Part shown: positions 40,033 to 47,866 of the stretch, in pieces
Numbering within the stretch: position 1 is the first letter of the stretch
Layout: each line of letters opens with the position of its first letter
From: Bog-532 sp963830385
GTDB lineage: Bacteria > Actinomycetota > Actinomycetes > Streptosporangiales > Streptosporangiaceae
Assembly: GCA_963830385.1 (NCBI GenBank)
Contig: CAWHMD010000005.1
Coordinates: 1,984,001-2,048,000 of the forward strand
Length of the DNA: 64,000 nucleotides
Direction: 5' to 3'
Notes under the pieces: generated by a model
Database searches by the model: none
The model's input: only the letters and a program-made list of their open reading frames with translations
Told to the model about the DNA's origin: nothing
Translations under genes and position numbers: made by a program

Positions 40033-42465
40033 TCAATCTCGGGCGGAGGGCCCGGTGGTCGCCGGGTTCCGGCTGAGCTCGAACACGGTCTGGCCACCCG
40101 AGCGCAGCTCACGGACATCGTCGCGGACTGCGACCCTGACGGGTCGGCTCGCCCCCTCGGGGTGGACGGCAAGCGTCAGGTGATCGCCGGCGAGTGTCAC
40201 CTGGATCGGGGTCTCCCGGAACTGCATAGAGAACGACAGGCTGTCGAGCCTGCCCGGGAGCTGGGGATTGAAGCGCAGGACATCGTCGTAGACATGGGCG
40301 CCGGCGTAATTCCGCTGCATGAGGTCGAGCGTCCCGGCCATGACACCCATGTGGATGCCTTCCTTCGTGGTCCCGCCCTGGATGTCATCGGCATCGCTGT
40401 GCAGCGCGACCAGGAACCGGTCCCACGAGCTCTCGGGGTCGATGGTGGCGAGTGCCCCGGCATGAGTGACAAAGCTCAACGTCGAGCCGTGAGAAGTCCG
40501 CCGGTCGTAGTATTCGACGTTCCGCGCCACCGTGTCGTCACGGTAGTCATACCCGAGCCGTCCGAAGATCTCGCGCAGCTCGTCCTGCCTGAACAGGAAG
40601 AACAGCATCACCGTATCGGCCTGTTTGGTGACCTTGTAGCGGTTGGGGTCCTCGCCCTCCGCGCGCAGGATCCGGTCGAGCCGCTGGATGTTGCCGTACT
40701 TCGCCCGGTATGCGTCCCAGTCCAGCTCCTCGAGGTCCTCGTATCCCTCGAACTGGCTGATGATCCCGTCGCCGAGGAACGGGACGAACATCCGCCGGCT
40801 CATGTCCTGCCACACCGCCAGCTCATCGTCGCCAATGCCCAGCCGCATGCGCAGTGCCTCCGCGCGGCTGGCGGGGAGCAGCGGCAGCAGCTGGCCGGCG
40901 ATGCCGCACAGCCACGCCACCAGGACGTTGGTGTAGGCGTTGTTGCGCAACCCGCCCTGCAGTGCACCCGGGTACTTGTCGTGGAACTCGTCCGGGCCCA
41001 TCACGCCGTGGATCTCGTAGCGCTCGCGCTCGGGATTGAAGTGCGCGATCGACGCCCAGAAGCGCGTGATCTCCAGCATCATCTCCGCGCCGTAGTCGCG
41101 CAGGAACGCCTGGTCACGGGTGGTCTGGAAGTAGTGCCAGATGTTGTAGAAGATCGCCGCGTTCACGTGCCGCTGGTTGCGGCTGAGGTCGGGCTCCCAG
41201 AGGCCCGAGACCGGGTTGAGGTGGACCAGCTGGGTCTCCTCGACTCCCTCGCTCCCGCTCTGCCACGGGAACATCGCACCACGGAATCCTGCCTCCTGGG
41301 CAGCCGCCCTGGCCTCGCCCATCCGGCGGTAGCGGTACATCAGCAGCCCGCGCGTGACCTCGGGCAGCCGGACGTTGAGGAAGGGGAACGCATAGATCTC
41401 ATCCCAGAACACGTGCCCGCGATAGGCCTCCCCGTTAAGTCCGCGGGCGGGCATCCCAGCGTCGAGGTCGGCGGTGTGACGGGAACAGACCTGGAGCACG
41501 TGCGCGATGTGCAGCCGCAGCAGCTGTTGCACGCTCTCGTCTCCTGACACCCGCATGTCGCATACCTGCCACAGTTCGTCCCATGCCACGGTGTGGCGCT
41601 CGAATGCGGCGGCGAAGTCGGCGTGGCGGGCCGCCGACCTGGCCGCCCTCACCAGCGTGTCGCTGACCCCCGGATCCCGCGACGTGTAGAACGCCACCAT
41701 CTTCTCGACCCGCGTCGCCGTGCCCTGTTGCACGTCGAAGGTGAGAACCTGCTGGATGTAGTCCTCCACCTGGTAAAGCGTCCGCTCGACCTGGAGGATT
41801 TGCTCAGCGGCGAACACGCGCGTGCGGGCCGCGTAGCTGATGTACAGATTCGACTGCCGCGTCTCGGCCTTCAGCGCGACGACCTCGGGCCCGAACGTGC
41901 GCGGGGAAACGGGGTTCAGGTGGCGGCCCTCCAGCTGCCGGTAGCGGGCGACACCGCCATTGCTCACCCGGCCGTCGATCGCCGTGACCACCTCGACGCG
42001 CCCCGACCAGTTCTCCGGAACCAGCGTCCACTCGATCCCCGCGTGGTGCGGGTCGCTCATGCTGACGAACCGGCGGCTGTGCAGCGTCGTCTCCCGGCCG
42101 CTGAGATCACGGAAACGAACGTGGCGGACGACAGCCGCGTACCGGATGTCCAGTTCGTGGCGGTAACCGAGCAGATCCACGTCGGCGAGCCTGATCGCCT
42201 CCCCGCCCTCGACGCGCAGCTGGAGGACCAGCCAGTTCGGCATGTTAACAAGATCCTCGTTGAGCACGGGCACGCTGCTCAGGATCGTCGTCTCGCGGTT
42301 GTAACCGCCGTGTACGTAGGTACCCGGATAATGCACGCCGTCAGCGTCTTCCCACTCCGCCGCGCCACGCGTGCACAGGTAGCCGTTGCCCGTCGAGGTC
42401 AGCGCCTCGCGAAGCCCCTCAAACCCAGGCTCAAAGCCGTCATACGTGAGCAAGAAACCGTCCAC
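40033..42465 (-). CDS. GH65 disaccharide phosphorylase (trehalose/kojibiose/nigerose type)
   Basis: 810 aa. N-terminal beta-sandwich (GFLLTYDGFEPGFEGLREALTSTGNGYLCTRGA), then the (alpha/alpha)6 barrel with HVFWDEIYAFPFLNVRLPEV and MGPDEFHDKYPG, where Glu493 is the general acid. The phosphate-binding region near the C-terminal end of the barrel (RRTSHGSTLSFVTHAGALA) is present, which favours a phosphorylase over a hydrolase. GTG 42465 is preceded by AGGAGG at 4-5 bases; an upstream in-frame ATG at 42621 is not. No signal peptide. The linkage specificity cannot be read from sequence. Confidence 0.9.
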   Translation of the reverse strand: MDGFLLTYDGFEPGFEGLREALTSTGNGYLCTRGAAEWEDADGVHYPGTYVHGGYNRETTILSSVPVLNEDLVNMPNWLVLQLRVEGGEAIRLADVDLLGYRHELDIRYAAVVRHVRFRDLSGRETTLHSRRFVSMSDPHHAGIEWTLVPENWSGRVEVVTAIDGRVSNGGVARYRQLEGRHLNPVSPRTFGPEVVALKAETRQSNLYISYAARTRVFAAEQILQVERTLYQVEDYIQQVLTFDVQQGTATRVEKMVAFYTSRDPGVSDTLVRAARSAARHADFAAAFERHTVAWDELWQVCDMRVSGDESVQQLLRLHIAHVLQVCSRHTADLDAGMPARGLNGEAYRGHVFWDEIYAFPFLNVRLPEVTRGLLMYRYRRMGEARAAAQEAGFRGAMFPWQSGSEGVEETQLVHLNPVSGLWEPDLSRNQRHVNAAIFYNIWHYFQTTRDQAFLRDYGAEMMLEITRFWASIAHFNPERERYEIHGVMGPDEFHDKYPGALQGGLRNNAYTNVLVAWLCGIAGQLLPLLPASRAEALRMRLGIGDDELAVWQDMSRRMFVPFLGDGIISQFEGYEDLEELDWDAYRAKYGNIQRLDRILRAEGEDPNRYKVTKQADTVMLFFLFRQDELREIFGRLGYDYRDDTVARNVEYYDRRTSHGSTLSFVTHAGALATIDPESSWDRFLVALHSDADDIQGGTTKEGIHMGVMAGTLDLMQRNYAGAHVYDDVLRFNPQLPGRLDSLSFSMQFRETPIQVTLAGDHLTLAVHPEGASRPVRVAVRDDVRELRSGGQTVFELSRNPATTGPSARD

Positions 42466-42645
42466 GGCGCCTCCTGCCGGCCTAGCCGCCTTTGCGGTCA
42501 ACGACGGCGGGCCGGCCGCGCCGAAGGTGTACCCAGTCCACTGGTTCTGCATGTGCCCGGCGGAGGCGCCGATGGCTACGTCCCCAGCGCCGCAGCGAAG
42601 CCGTCCTGGACGATCAGCCAACCGGAATCCGTACCGCCGGGATGT

Positions 42646-43659
42646 TCAGGGAAGTTCCTCCTGCGGTCGAGGGCCGTACGCCGCGCGGATCTGCCGCTCC
42701 GTTTCTTCTCGGGACAGATAAACATTCAGCTCCGTGCCGGTACAGCGCTGGGCGCCCATCGCATTCCCGTACTGGCAGGCCACGACGTAATCCCGGTAGG
42801 CGAGGTAGCCGTAGGCCAGTCCCCCGGCGAACGAGTCGCCGGCACCGGTCGTGTCCACGACGTGCTCCACCTCGATGCGATCGACGAACTCCCCAGCGAG
42901 CCCGCCGGAGCCGTCCCGGTAGAAGGTGACGCAGCCACGCTCGTCGAGGGTCACGCATACCGCCCCGACACCGCGGTCCAGACAGTGATGTGCCAGGCCG
43001 CGCAATTCTTCATCGCTCAGCCTCGACGGATCAGCCGCCACCTCGGCTGACTCACCGAGCCGGGCCGAGCCCGCTTCGTCCAGGTTCATCTTCAAGATGT
43101 CGATGTACGGAAGCCATAGGTCCTGGTCGGCCCACGCCCTTGGGTGGCGCTCACCGCTGCGAGTCAGCGTCGTCGTAGGGCCGTGGGCATCCAGCACCAC
43201 GGTTGCGTGGCTGTGCTCCTTGATGTGCCGCAGCGTCGGCTGCCCCACCTCATAGTCCGTGATCGGGACACAGACAAACACGTCGGCATCGAGCACCTGG
43301 TCGAGGTCGGCCGGCAGGATCGGGTTCATGAAGTTGGCCTGCCGCTCGACGCGACGATTCTGGTCGACATAACGCAGCTCGACAACGTCCCCCTGGTCGG
43401 CCGGTGACGTTATACCGGAGGTGTCGATATTCGGGAAGGATCCGAGGATCTGCTTGATCGGACCCTCGTCCCGCCGGCGGACGTGTGATATCGGGACGAT
43501 CGTGTCGCCAGCATCCAGCAGAGCCGAGAGGGCAACCGCCGTATACATGACACACCCGTACTTCTCGAACCGCTCACCAGTATGGGTCACCACCTGGTCG
43601 CGAGGGATCGGGCCCAGCACCGCAACCTTGCGACTCGCGCGGCTTTTCGTGTCATTCAT
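42646..43659 (-). CDS. PfkB-family carbohydrate kinase
   Basis: 337 aa, ribokinase fold. The C-terminal PfkB signature DTTGAGDSFAGGLAYGYLA with catalytic Asp275 is clear; KYGCVMYTAVALSALL at the N-terminus is in place of the usual GGxxxN motif. First gene of a three-gene group with the GH65 phosphorylase and HAD mutase. A likely role is phosphorylating the second sugar released by phosphorolysis. A 2-keto-3-deoxy-sugar-acid kinase role, serving the galactonate route elsewhere in the window, is possible but has no positional support. Confidence 0.87.
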   Translation of the reverse strand: MNDTKSRASRKVAVLGPIPRDQVVTHTGERFEKYGCVMYTAVALSALLDAGDTIVPISHVRRRDEGPIKQILGSFPNIDTSGITSPADQGDVVELRYVDQNRRVERQANFMNPILPADLDQVLDADVFVCVPITDYEVGQPTLRHIKEHSHATVVLDAHGPTTTLTRSGERHPRAWADQDLWLPYIDILKMNLDEAGSARLGESAEVAADPSRLSDEELRGLAHHCLDRGVGAVCVTLDERGCVTFYRDGSGGLAGEFVDRIEVEHVVDTTGAGDSFAGGLAYGYLAYRDYVVACQYGNAMGAQRCTGTELNVYLSREETERQIRAAYGPRPQEELP

Positions 43660-43801
43660 TCACGGACACCTCCGGCGACATGCCACTCATATGGGTCCTC
43701 CGGCTAGTCAACACGTCGTCTGAACAATTTGCAGCCCAGGCCGGTGGCGTTGGCCAACACCCGAGAGTTATAGAGCCATAGGCAGACTCCGAAGTCCTGT
43801 T

Positions 43802-44689
43802 CTACCTGCTGAGCATCTGGTCCTGGCTGGGGAACGGTGTTCCGCTGTGCCAGGGCAGGACCTGGCCGAATTGGACGAGTTCGCCGTAGGTCGCTGGGTC
43901 GAGCCGGTCGGCCAGGATTAGGTCGAGTACGGCCCGCGCGGCCTGCTCGGGGGTTTGCGCGCGGCTGTAGTCGTCGAACCATGGCCGGGACGCCCGGGTG
44001 TCCACCAGTCCGGGGCACACCGCGGCGACGAGGGTTCCCTTGGCCAGATCTGCTGCCCGGCGCTGTGCGGCGACCGCGCGTACCGCGGCGACCTGGGCCA
44101 CTTTGGAGGGCACGTTGATCCAGCGAGGCCAGCCCTGTTCCTCGGCCGTGCCGTCGTGGATGGCGGTCCGCCAGGACTCCACGGCCGCCTCGACCTCCTC
44201 CAGCGTGGCTCCGTCGAACAGCGACTGCAGGCGAGGGTCGAGGTGGCCGAGAGTGCCCAGTGAGCTGGCCACTACGATGAGCCGGCCCCCGGGGCGGAGC
44301 ATGGGGCCGAAGGAACGCAGCATCGCATGGGTGCCCCCGTTGGCGACGTCGATGAATTCGTCGGCCTGCCCGGACTGCGGCCGGTCCGGGCTAAGCGCGG
44401 CGATCGCGTTGGAAACCACGATGTCCGCCCCGCCGTGGCGGTCAGCCAGTTCTGCGGCCAGCCCAGCCACGGCGCCCGTATCGGTGACGTCGAGAACCCG
44501 GCCGATCACCCGGCTCCTCGTCCCGGAGCGCGTGGTGACCGCAGCGGCGGCGTCGGCGACGCGCCGGGCGTGGCGTCCGGTGAGCAGGACCAGGTCATCC
44601 GGGTCCATGCGGGCGGCCAGGCCGGCGGCCAGAGCGTACCCGAGGCCCTGGTTGGCCCCGGTGACCAGGGCGATACGCGCGTCTGACAT
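43802..44689 (-). CDS. SDR-family protein with an atypical active site
   Basis: 295 aa from ATG 44689. Rossmann motif TGANQGLGYALAAGL (carbonyl-reductase-like T-G-x-N-x-G-x-G) and IVVASSLGTLGHLDP with the catalytic Ser region. The position of the YxxxK pair reads NVPSK: the Lys is present but the catalytic Tyr is Asn. Either activity is lost or another residue substitutes. Divergent from a LysR gene across a perfect inverted repeat, the arrangement of a LysR regulator and its target. An upstream ATG at 44707 is also in frame. Confidence 0.8.
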   Translation of the reverse strand: MSDARIALVTGANQGLGYALAAGLAARMDPDDLVLLTGRHARRVADAAAAVTTRSGTRSRVIGRVLDVTDTGAVAGLAAELADRHGGADIVVSNAIAALSPDRPQSGQADEFIDVANGGTHAMLRSFGPMLRPGGRLIVVASSLGTLGHLDPRLQSLFDGATLEEVEAAVESWRTAIHDGTAEEQGWPRWINVPSKVAQVAAVRAVAAQRRAADLAKGTLVAAVCPGLVDTRASRPWFDDYSRAQTPEQAARAVLDLILADRLDPATYGELVQFGQVLPWHSGTPFPSQDQMLSR

Positions 44690-44732
44690 GACCACCACGC
44701 TAGGCATGTCCGGACCATGCGTCTAGCGAAAG

Positions 44733-44755
44733 TTACGCATACACGATATGCGTAA
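44733..44755. promoter_or_regulatory. LysR-type operator between divergent SDR and LysR genes
   Basis: Perfect inverted repeat TTACGCAT-N7-ATGCGTAA, 23 bp, ending 5 bases before the LysR start. The geometry (T-N11-A within the dyad, shared intergenic region) is that of a LysR recognition site controlling both genes. Confidence 0.7.
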
Positions 44756-44760
44756 TAGTC

Positions 44761-45684
44761 ATGGACTTTGCCGATGTGACGCTGGTGGCGCTACGGGTCT
44801 TCCGCGAAGTGGGCGAGCGGGGCACCCTCACCTCCGCAGCGGCTGCGCTGGGCTACACCCAGTCCGCGGTCTCCCGGCAGGTCGCCTCGCTGGAACGAGC
44901 GGCAGGGACACCGTTGCTGGAACGGCACCACGACGGGGTGCGGCCAACCACCGCCGGGCATGTCGTACTGCGCCACGCCGCGACCGTGCTCGATCAGATC
45001 GACACCGCCGCGCGGGAACTCGCCGGCCTGCCCGCCGAGGCGGGCACGGTCCGCCTGGGCTGGTTCACCAGCGCGGGCGCCAGCCTGCTGCCCCGCGCCC
45101 TCGCGGCCCTGCGCCGCACCCATCCTGCCATCACCGTCATCACCCGGGAAGGCAGCACCCCCGCGCTGGTCCGCGCGCTGCGGGCCGGCAGCGTGGACAT
45201 GGCCCTGCTGGCCTCAGCGCCGCCGTTCCGCCCACCCGACGCGGAGACACCCCCGCTGGATCTTCAGGTACTAGCCGAGCGCAGCCTGTGCGTCGCGGTA
45301 TCCGCCACCCACCCGCTCGCCCGCCAGAACGCAGCCGACGTAGCAGACCTGCGCGGTCAGCGCTGGATCGTCAGCCCCTCCTCCGCAGACGAGAACCTAA
45401 TGGGGGTCTGGCCCGGGCTGGACGAGCGACCCAAGATCACCCACACCGCCCGGGACTGGATGACCAAACTTCACCTGGTCGCGGCAGGATGCGGAGTGAC
45501 CACCGTGCCTGCCTCATTCGCGGCCATTGTCCCCCCGGGCGTGCGGGTCCTGGCCGTACGCGGCGGGTCGCAGGAACAACGGCGCGTCATCCTGGCCCGG
45601 CTCCCGCACGCGCTCACCGAGCCAGCCGCCCGCGTCGCCGACGCCCTGCGCGCCGCAGCCACCGACGTGCCGACCCCGAGGTAG
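44761..45684 (+). CDS. LysR family transcriptional regulator
   Basis: 307 aa. N-terminal wHTH ALRVFREVGERGTLTSAAAALGYTQSAVSRQVASLERAAGTPLLER, then a two-lobed periplasmic-binding-protein-like effector domain (VRLGWFTSAGASLLPRALAAL ... LAERSLCVAVSATHPLA). It is divergent from the SDR gene at 43802, with a perfect dyad between them, so it probably controls that gene and itself. The inducer is not predictable. Confidence 0.93.
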   Translation: MDFADVTLVALRVFREVGERGTLTSAAAALGYTQSAVSRQVASLERAAGTPLLERHHDGVRPTTAGHVVLRHAATVLDQIDTAARELAGLPAEAGTVRLGWFTSAGASLLPRALAALRRTHPAITVITREGSTPALVRALRAGSVDMALLASAPPFRPPDAETPPLDLQVLAERSLCVAVSATHPLARQNAADVADLRGQRWIVSPSSADENLMGVWPGLDERPKITHTARDWMTKLHLVAAGCGVTTVPASFAAIVPPGVRVLAVRGGSQEQRRVILARLPHALTEPAARVADALRAAATDVPTPR

Positions 45685-45761
45685 GCAGCAGAACGAATGC
45701 CACCCCCCGAACAGCAGATGGCCCACTCATCCGCCGCAGGCGCTTGCGCCCCCGCGGCCCC

Positions 45762-45780
45762 GGCCCGGCCCGGCCCGGCC
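45762..45780. repeat. Short (GGCCC)n microsatellite
   Basis: Almost four perfect GGCCC units in the 139-base convergent intergenic region between the LysR gene and the SMP-30 gene. G+C-rich sequence around it could form hairpins that help terminate both transcripts, but no U-tract is seen. Confidence 0.6.
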
Positions 45781-45823
45781 AGCGCCGATTCCATTTGGCT
45801 GCCGAATGCCTGATCGTCTGGCC

Positions 45824-46738
45824 CTAATGCCCAAACGACTGTGGTGCCCGGCCGCGGTACGGCAGGCAGGGGAAGCCGCGGACGCCGAGCCCGTCGATTG
45901 CGAACACCCTGCCTGCGTCCGGCTGGCGGGCCAGCGCAGCGTCGTCGAGGTCAGCCCGCGCGGTGGTGACGAACAGCGTGTCGCGGCGGGGACCGCCGAA
46001 TGCGCATGAGGTCGGTCGCTCGACTGGGAGCTGCACGCTCGCGAGAAGCGATCCGTCCGGTGCGTACCGGTGGACAGCGCTGCCGTTCCACAGGGCGACC
46101 CAGATCCCGCCCTCGTCGTCGACCGTAAGTCCGTCTGGCGCCACGCCTGGCTGGTCGATGTGCACCAGCGTGCGGCGGTCGCTGATCGCCCCGCTCGGGC
46201 CGTCGAACCGGAACGCCTCGACGCATCCGGTGCCGCTGTCGTTGAGGTACATCGTGCTGGCGTCGGGACTCCAGCCGATGCCGTTGGAGATGGTCAGGCC
46301 GGTGAGCACGGTAGTGCAGCTGCCATCGAGTTCGAGGCGATAGAGGGCCCCGGCATCCGGCGACTCGTCGTAAGCCATCGTCCCGGCCCAGAAGCGTCCT
46401 TGCGGATCGCAGGCCCCGTCGTTCATCCGCACGTCAGTGCGGTCTCCCTCGGGCTGGGCGAGCTCCTGGATCGATCCGGCGTCGTCAACGAATAGGAACC
46501 CCGCGCCCGCGGCGAGCACGTACCCGCCCCCAGCGGCCGGCGCGACCGCGCCGATATGCCGGTCAACCGAGATTGTCTCAACGCGTTCCAAAGCACCGTC
46601 GGGACTCAGCGTTCCCCGGTGCATCTGGCGCCCCAGGATGTCGACCCACAGCAGCTCCTGGCGCTCTTCGTGCCAGCGCGGGCCCTCGCTCAGCAGCCCT
46701 GGGGTTACCGACCACACCGTCACTTCATGGGCGCTCAT
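45824..46738 (-). CDS. SMP-30/gluconolactonase family sugar lactonase
   Basis: 304 aa, complete six-blade propeller. Metal ligands are visible: Glu in LLSEGPRWHEERQELLWVDI, Asn in RMNDGACDPQGRFWAGTM and ISNGIGWSPD, and Asp in MYLNDSGTGC. It would hydrolyse an aldonolactone. The start overlaps the stop of the adjacent dehydrogenase gene (ATGA), so the two act in sequence: aldose to lactone to aldonate. Substrate could be glucose or galactose. Confidence 0.92.
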   Translation of the reverse strand: MSAHEVTVWSVTPGLLSEGPRWHEERQELLWVDILGRQMHRGTLSPDGALERVETISVDRHIGAVAPAAGGGYVLAAGAGFLFVDDAGSIQELAQPEGDRTDVRMNDGACDPQGRFWAGTMAYDESPDAGALYRLELDGSCTTVLTGLTISNGIGWSPDASTMYLNDSGTGCVEAFRFDGPSGAISDRRTLVHIDQPGVAPDGLTVDDEGGIWVALWNGSAVHRYAPDGSLLASVQLPVERPTSCAFGGPRRDTLFVTTARADLDDAALARQPDAGRVFAIDGLGVRGFPCLPYRGRAPQSFGH

Positions 46739-47781
46739 ACGGTGAGGTCCACCACGACTTTGATGTCTTCAGGGTGCCGGTCGAGCGCCTCGGTCCACGA
46801 CGCGAGCGGCACCCGACGGGTGATCAGCCCGCTCAGCCAGCCAGGGGCGGCTGTTGCTAGCGCTTCGGCAGCTTGTTCCCAGTGGCGACGGCCGGCGTTT
46901 ACGGTGCCGACCAGAACTTGGTTGCGCAATACCATGTTGCGATTGAGGGCAGTGGCGTCCACGTCCAGGGTCGGGCCCAGGTTCATGATCCCGGTCAGGC
47001 ACATGATTCCGCCGCTGGCTAGCCTGCGGGCGGCGGAGCGACCGACAGCACCGATCCCTGTGCACTCGATGACGACATCGACGTCAACGTCGATGTCGGC
47101 GGCGTCACCGGAGTGGTATCGGGCGCCGAGGTCCTCTACGAGATCGCGTTTCGGCCCGGCTTGCGCGAGGTCGACGACGTGCATCTCGTAGCCACGCTGA
47201 GCACCGAGCAGGCATGCCATCAGCCCGATCGGCCCGGCGCCGGTGACCAGCGCCCGGCCCCGAACGAAAAATGCGCGCCGTGAGATCTGGTCCACCTGGT
47301 CCCACGCCTTGGCCAGCACCGATGCCGGTTCCAGCAGGACGCCGAGCTCGCCCAGCCTCGGGAGGATGGGTACGGCGAACTCCGGCTCCACCCGCCAGTG
47401 TTCGCTTCCGTACCCGTGCAGACGGACGATGCCGCGCTCGCCGAAACCATCGGTCCGGCACATGTCCCATTCACCGGCGGCACACGCCGGGCACGGCGTC
47501 GGATCGGGCCGCCGCACGATCCCGACCACAAGATCGCCGGGCGCGAAGCCTGATCCCGGGGGTGCCTCGAGCACCTCGCCCAGACTCTCGTGGCCGATGA
47601 CCAGCCTGGCTTCACCAGATGGCGGCGTTCCGTAGGCACCCTCCGCGATCTCGTGGTCGGTCCCGCAGATACCGACCGCCATGCCCCGCACCAGCAGGGC
47701 GCCGTCCTGCATACCCGGGTCCGGGACCTCCTCGATCTGAGTAGTCCCCTTCCGGCCGGGAGTAACGGTCATCGCCCGCAT
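46735..47781 (-). CDS. Zinc-type sugar dehydrogenase (glucose 1-dehydrogenase-like MDR)
   Basis: 348 aa from ATG 47781. GroES-like domain with GICGTDHEIAEGAYG (catalytic-Zn Cys and CGTD motif), GHESLGEV, a lobe loop CPACAAGEWDMC with three Cys of the usual structural-zinc set, and Rossmann motif GAGPIGLMACLLG. It resembles the glucose 1-dehydrogenase branch (GlcDH_C-like tail). Coupled with the lactonase gene. The frame extends upstream to 47979, but that extension is Thr/Ala-rich, antisense to the flavoprotein gene, and has no RBS. Confidence 0.85.
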   Translation of the reverse strand: MRAMTVTPGRKGTTQIEEVPDPGMQDGALLVRGMAVGICGTDHEIAEGAYGTPPSGEARLVIGHESLGEVLEAPPGSGFAPGDLVVGIVRRPDPTPCPACAAGEWDMCRTDGFGERGIVRLHGYGSEHWRVEPEFAVPILPRLGELGVLLEPASVLAKAWDQVDQISRRAFFVRGRALVTGAGPIGLMACLLGAQRGYEMHVVDLAQAGPKRDLVEDLGARYHSGDAADIDVDVDVVIECTGIGAVGRSAARRLASGGIMCLTGIMNLGPTLDVDATALNRNMVLRNQVLVGTVNAGRRHWEQAAEALATAAPGWLSGLITRRVPLASWTEALDRHPEDIKVVVDLTV

Positions 47782-47866
47782 ATGCGCATCGTCGCGCCCG
47801 GCTGTCGCGTCCACTTCACCCCGCAAGGGTGATGACGGGCCGTGGCGGGATCCGAACGATGGCGTC

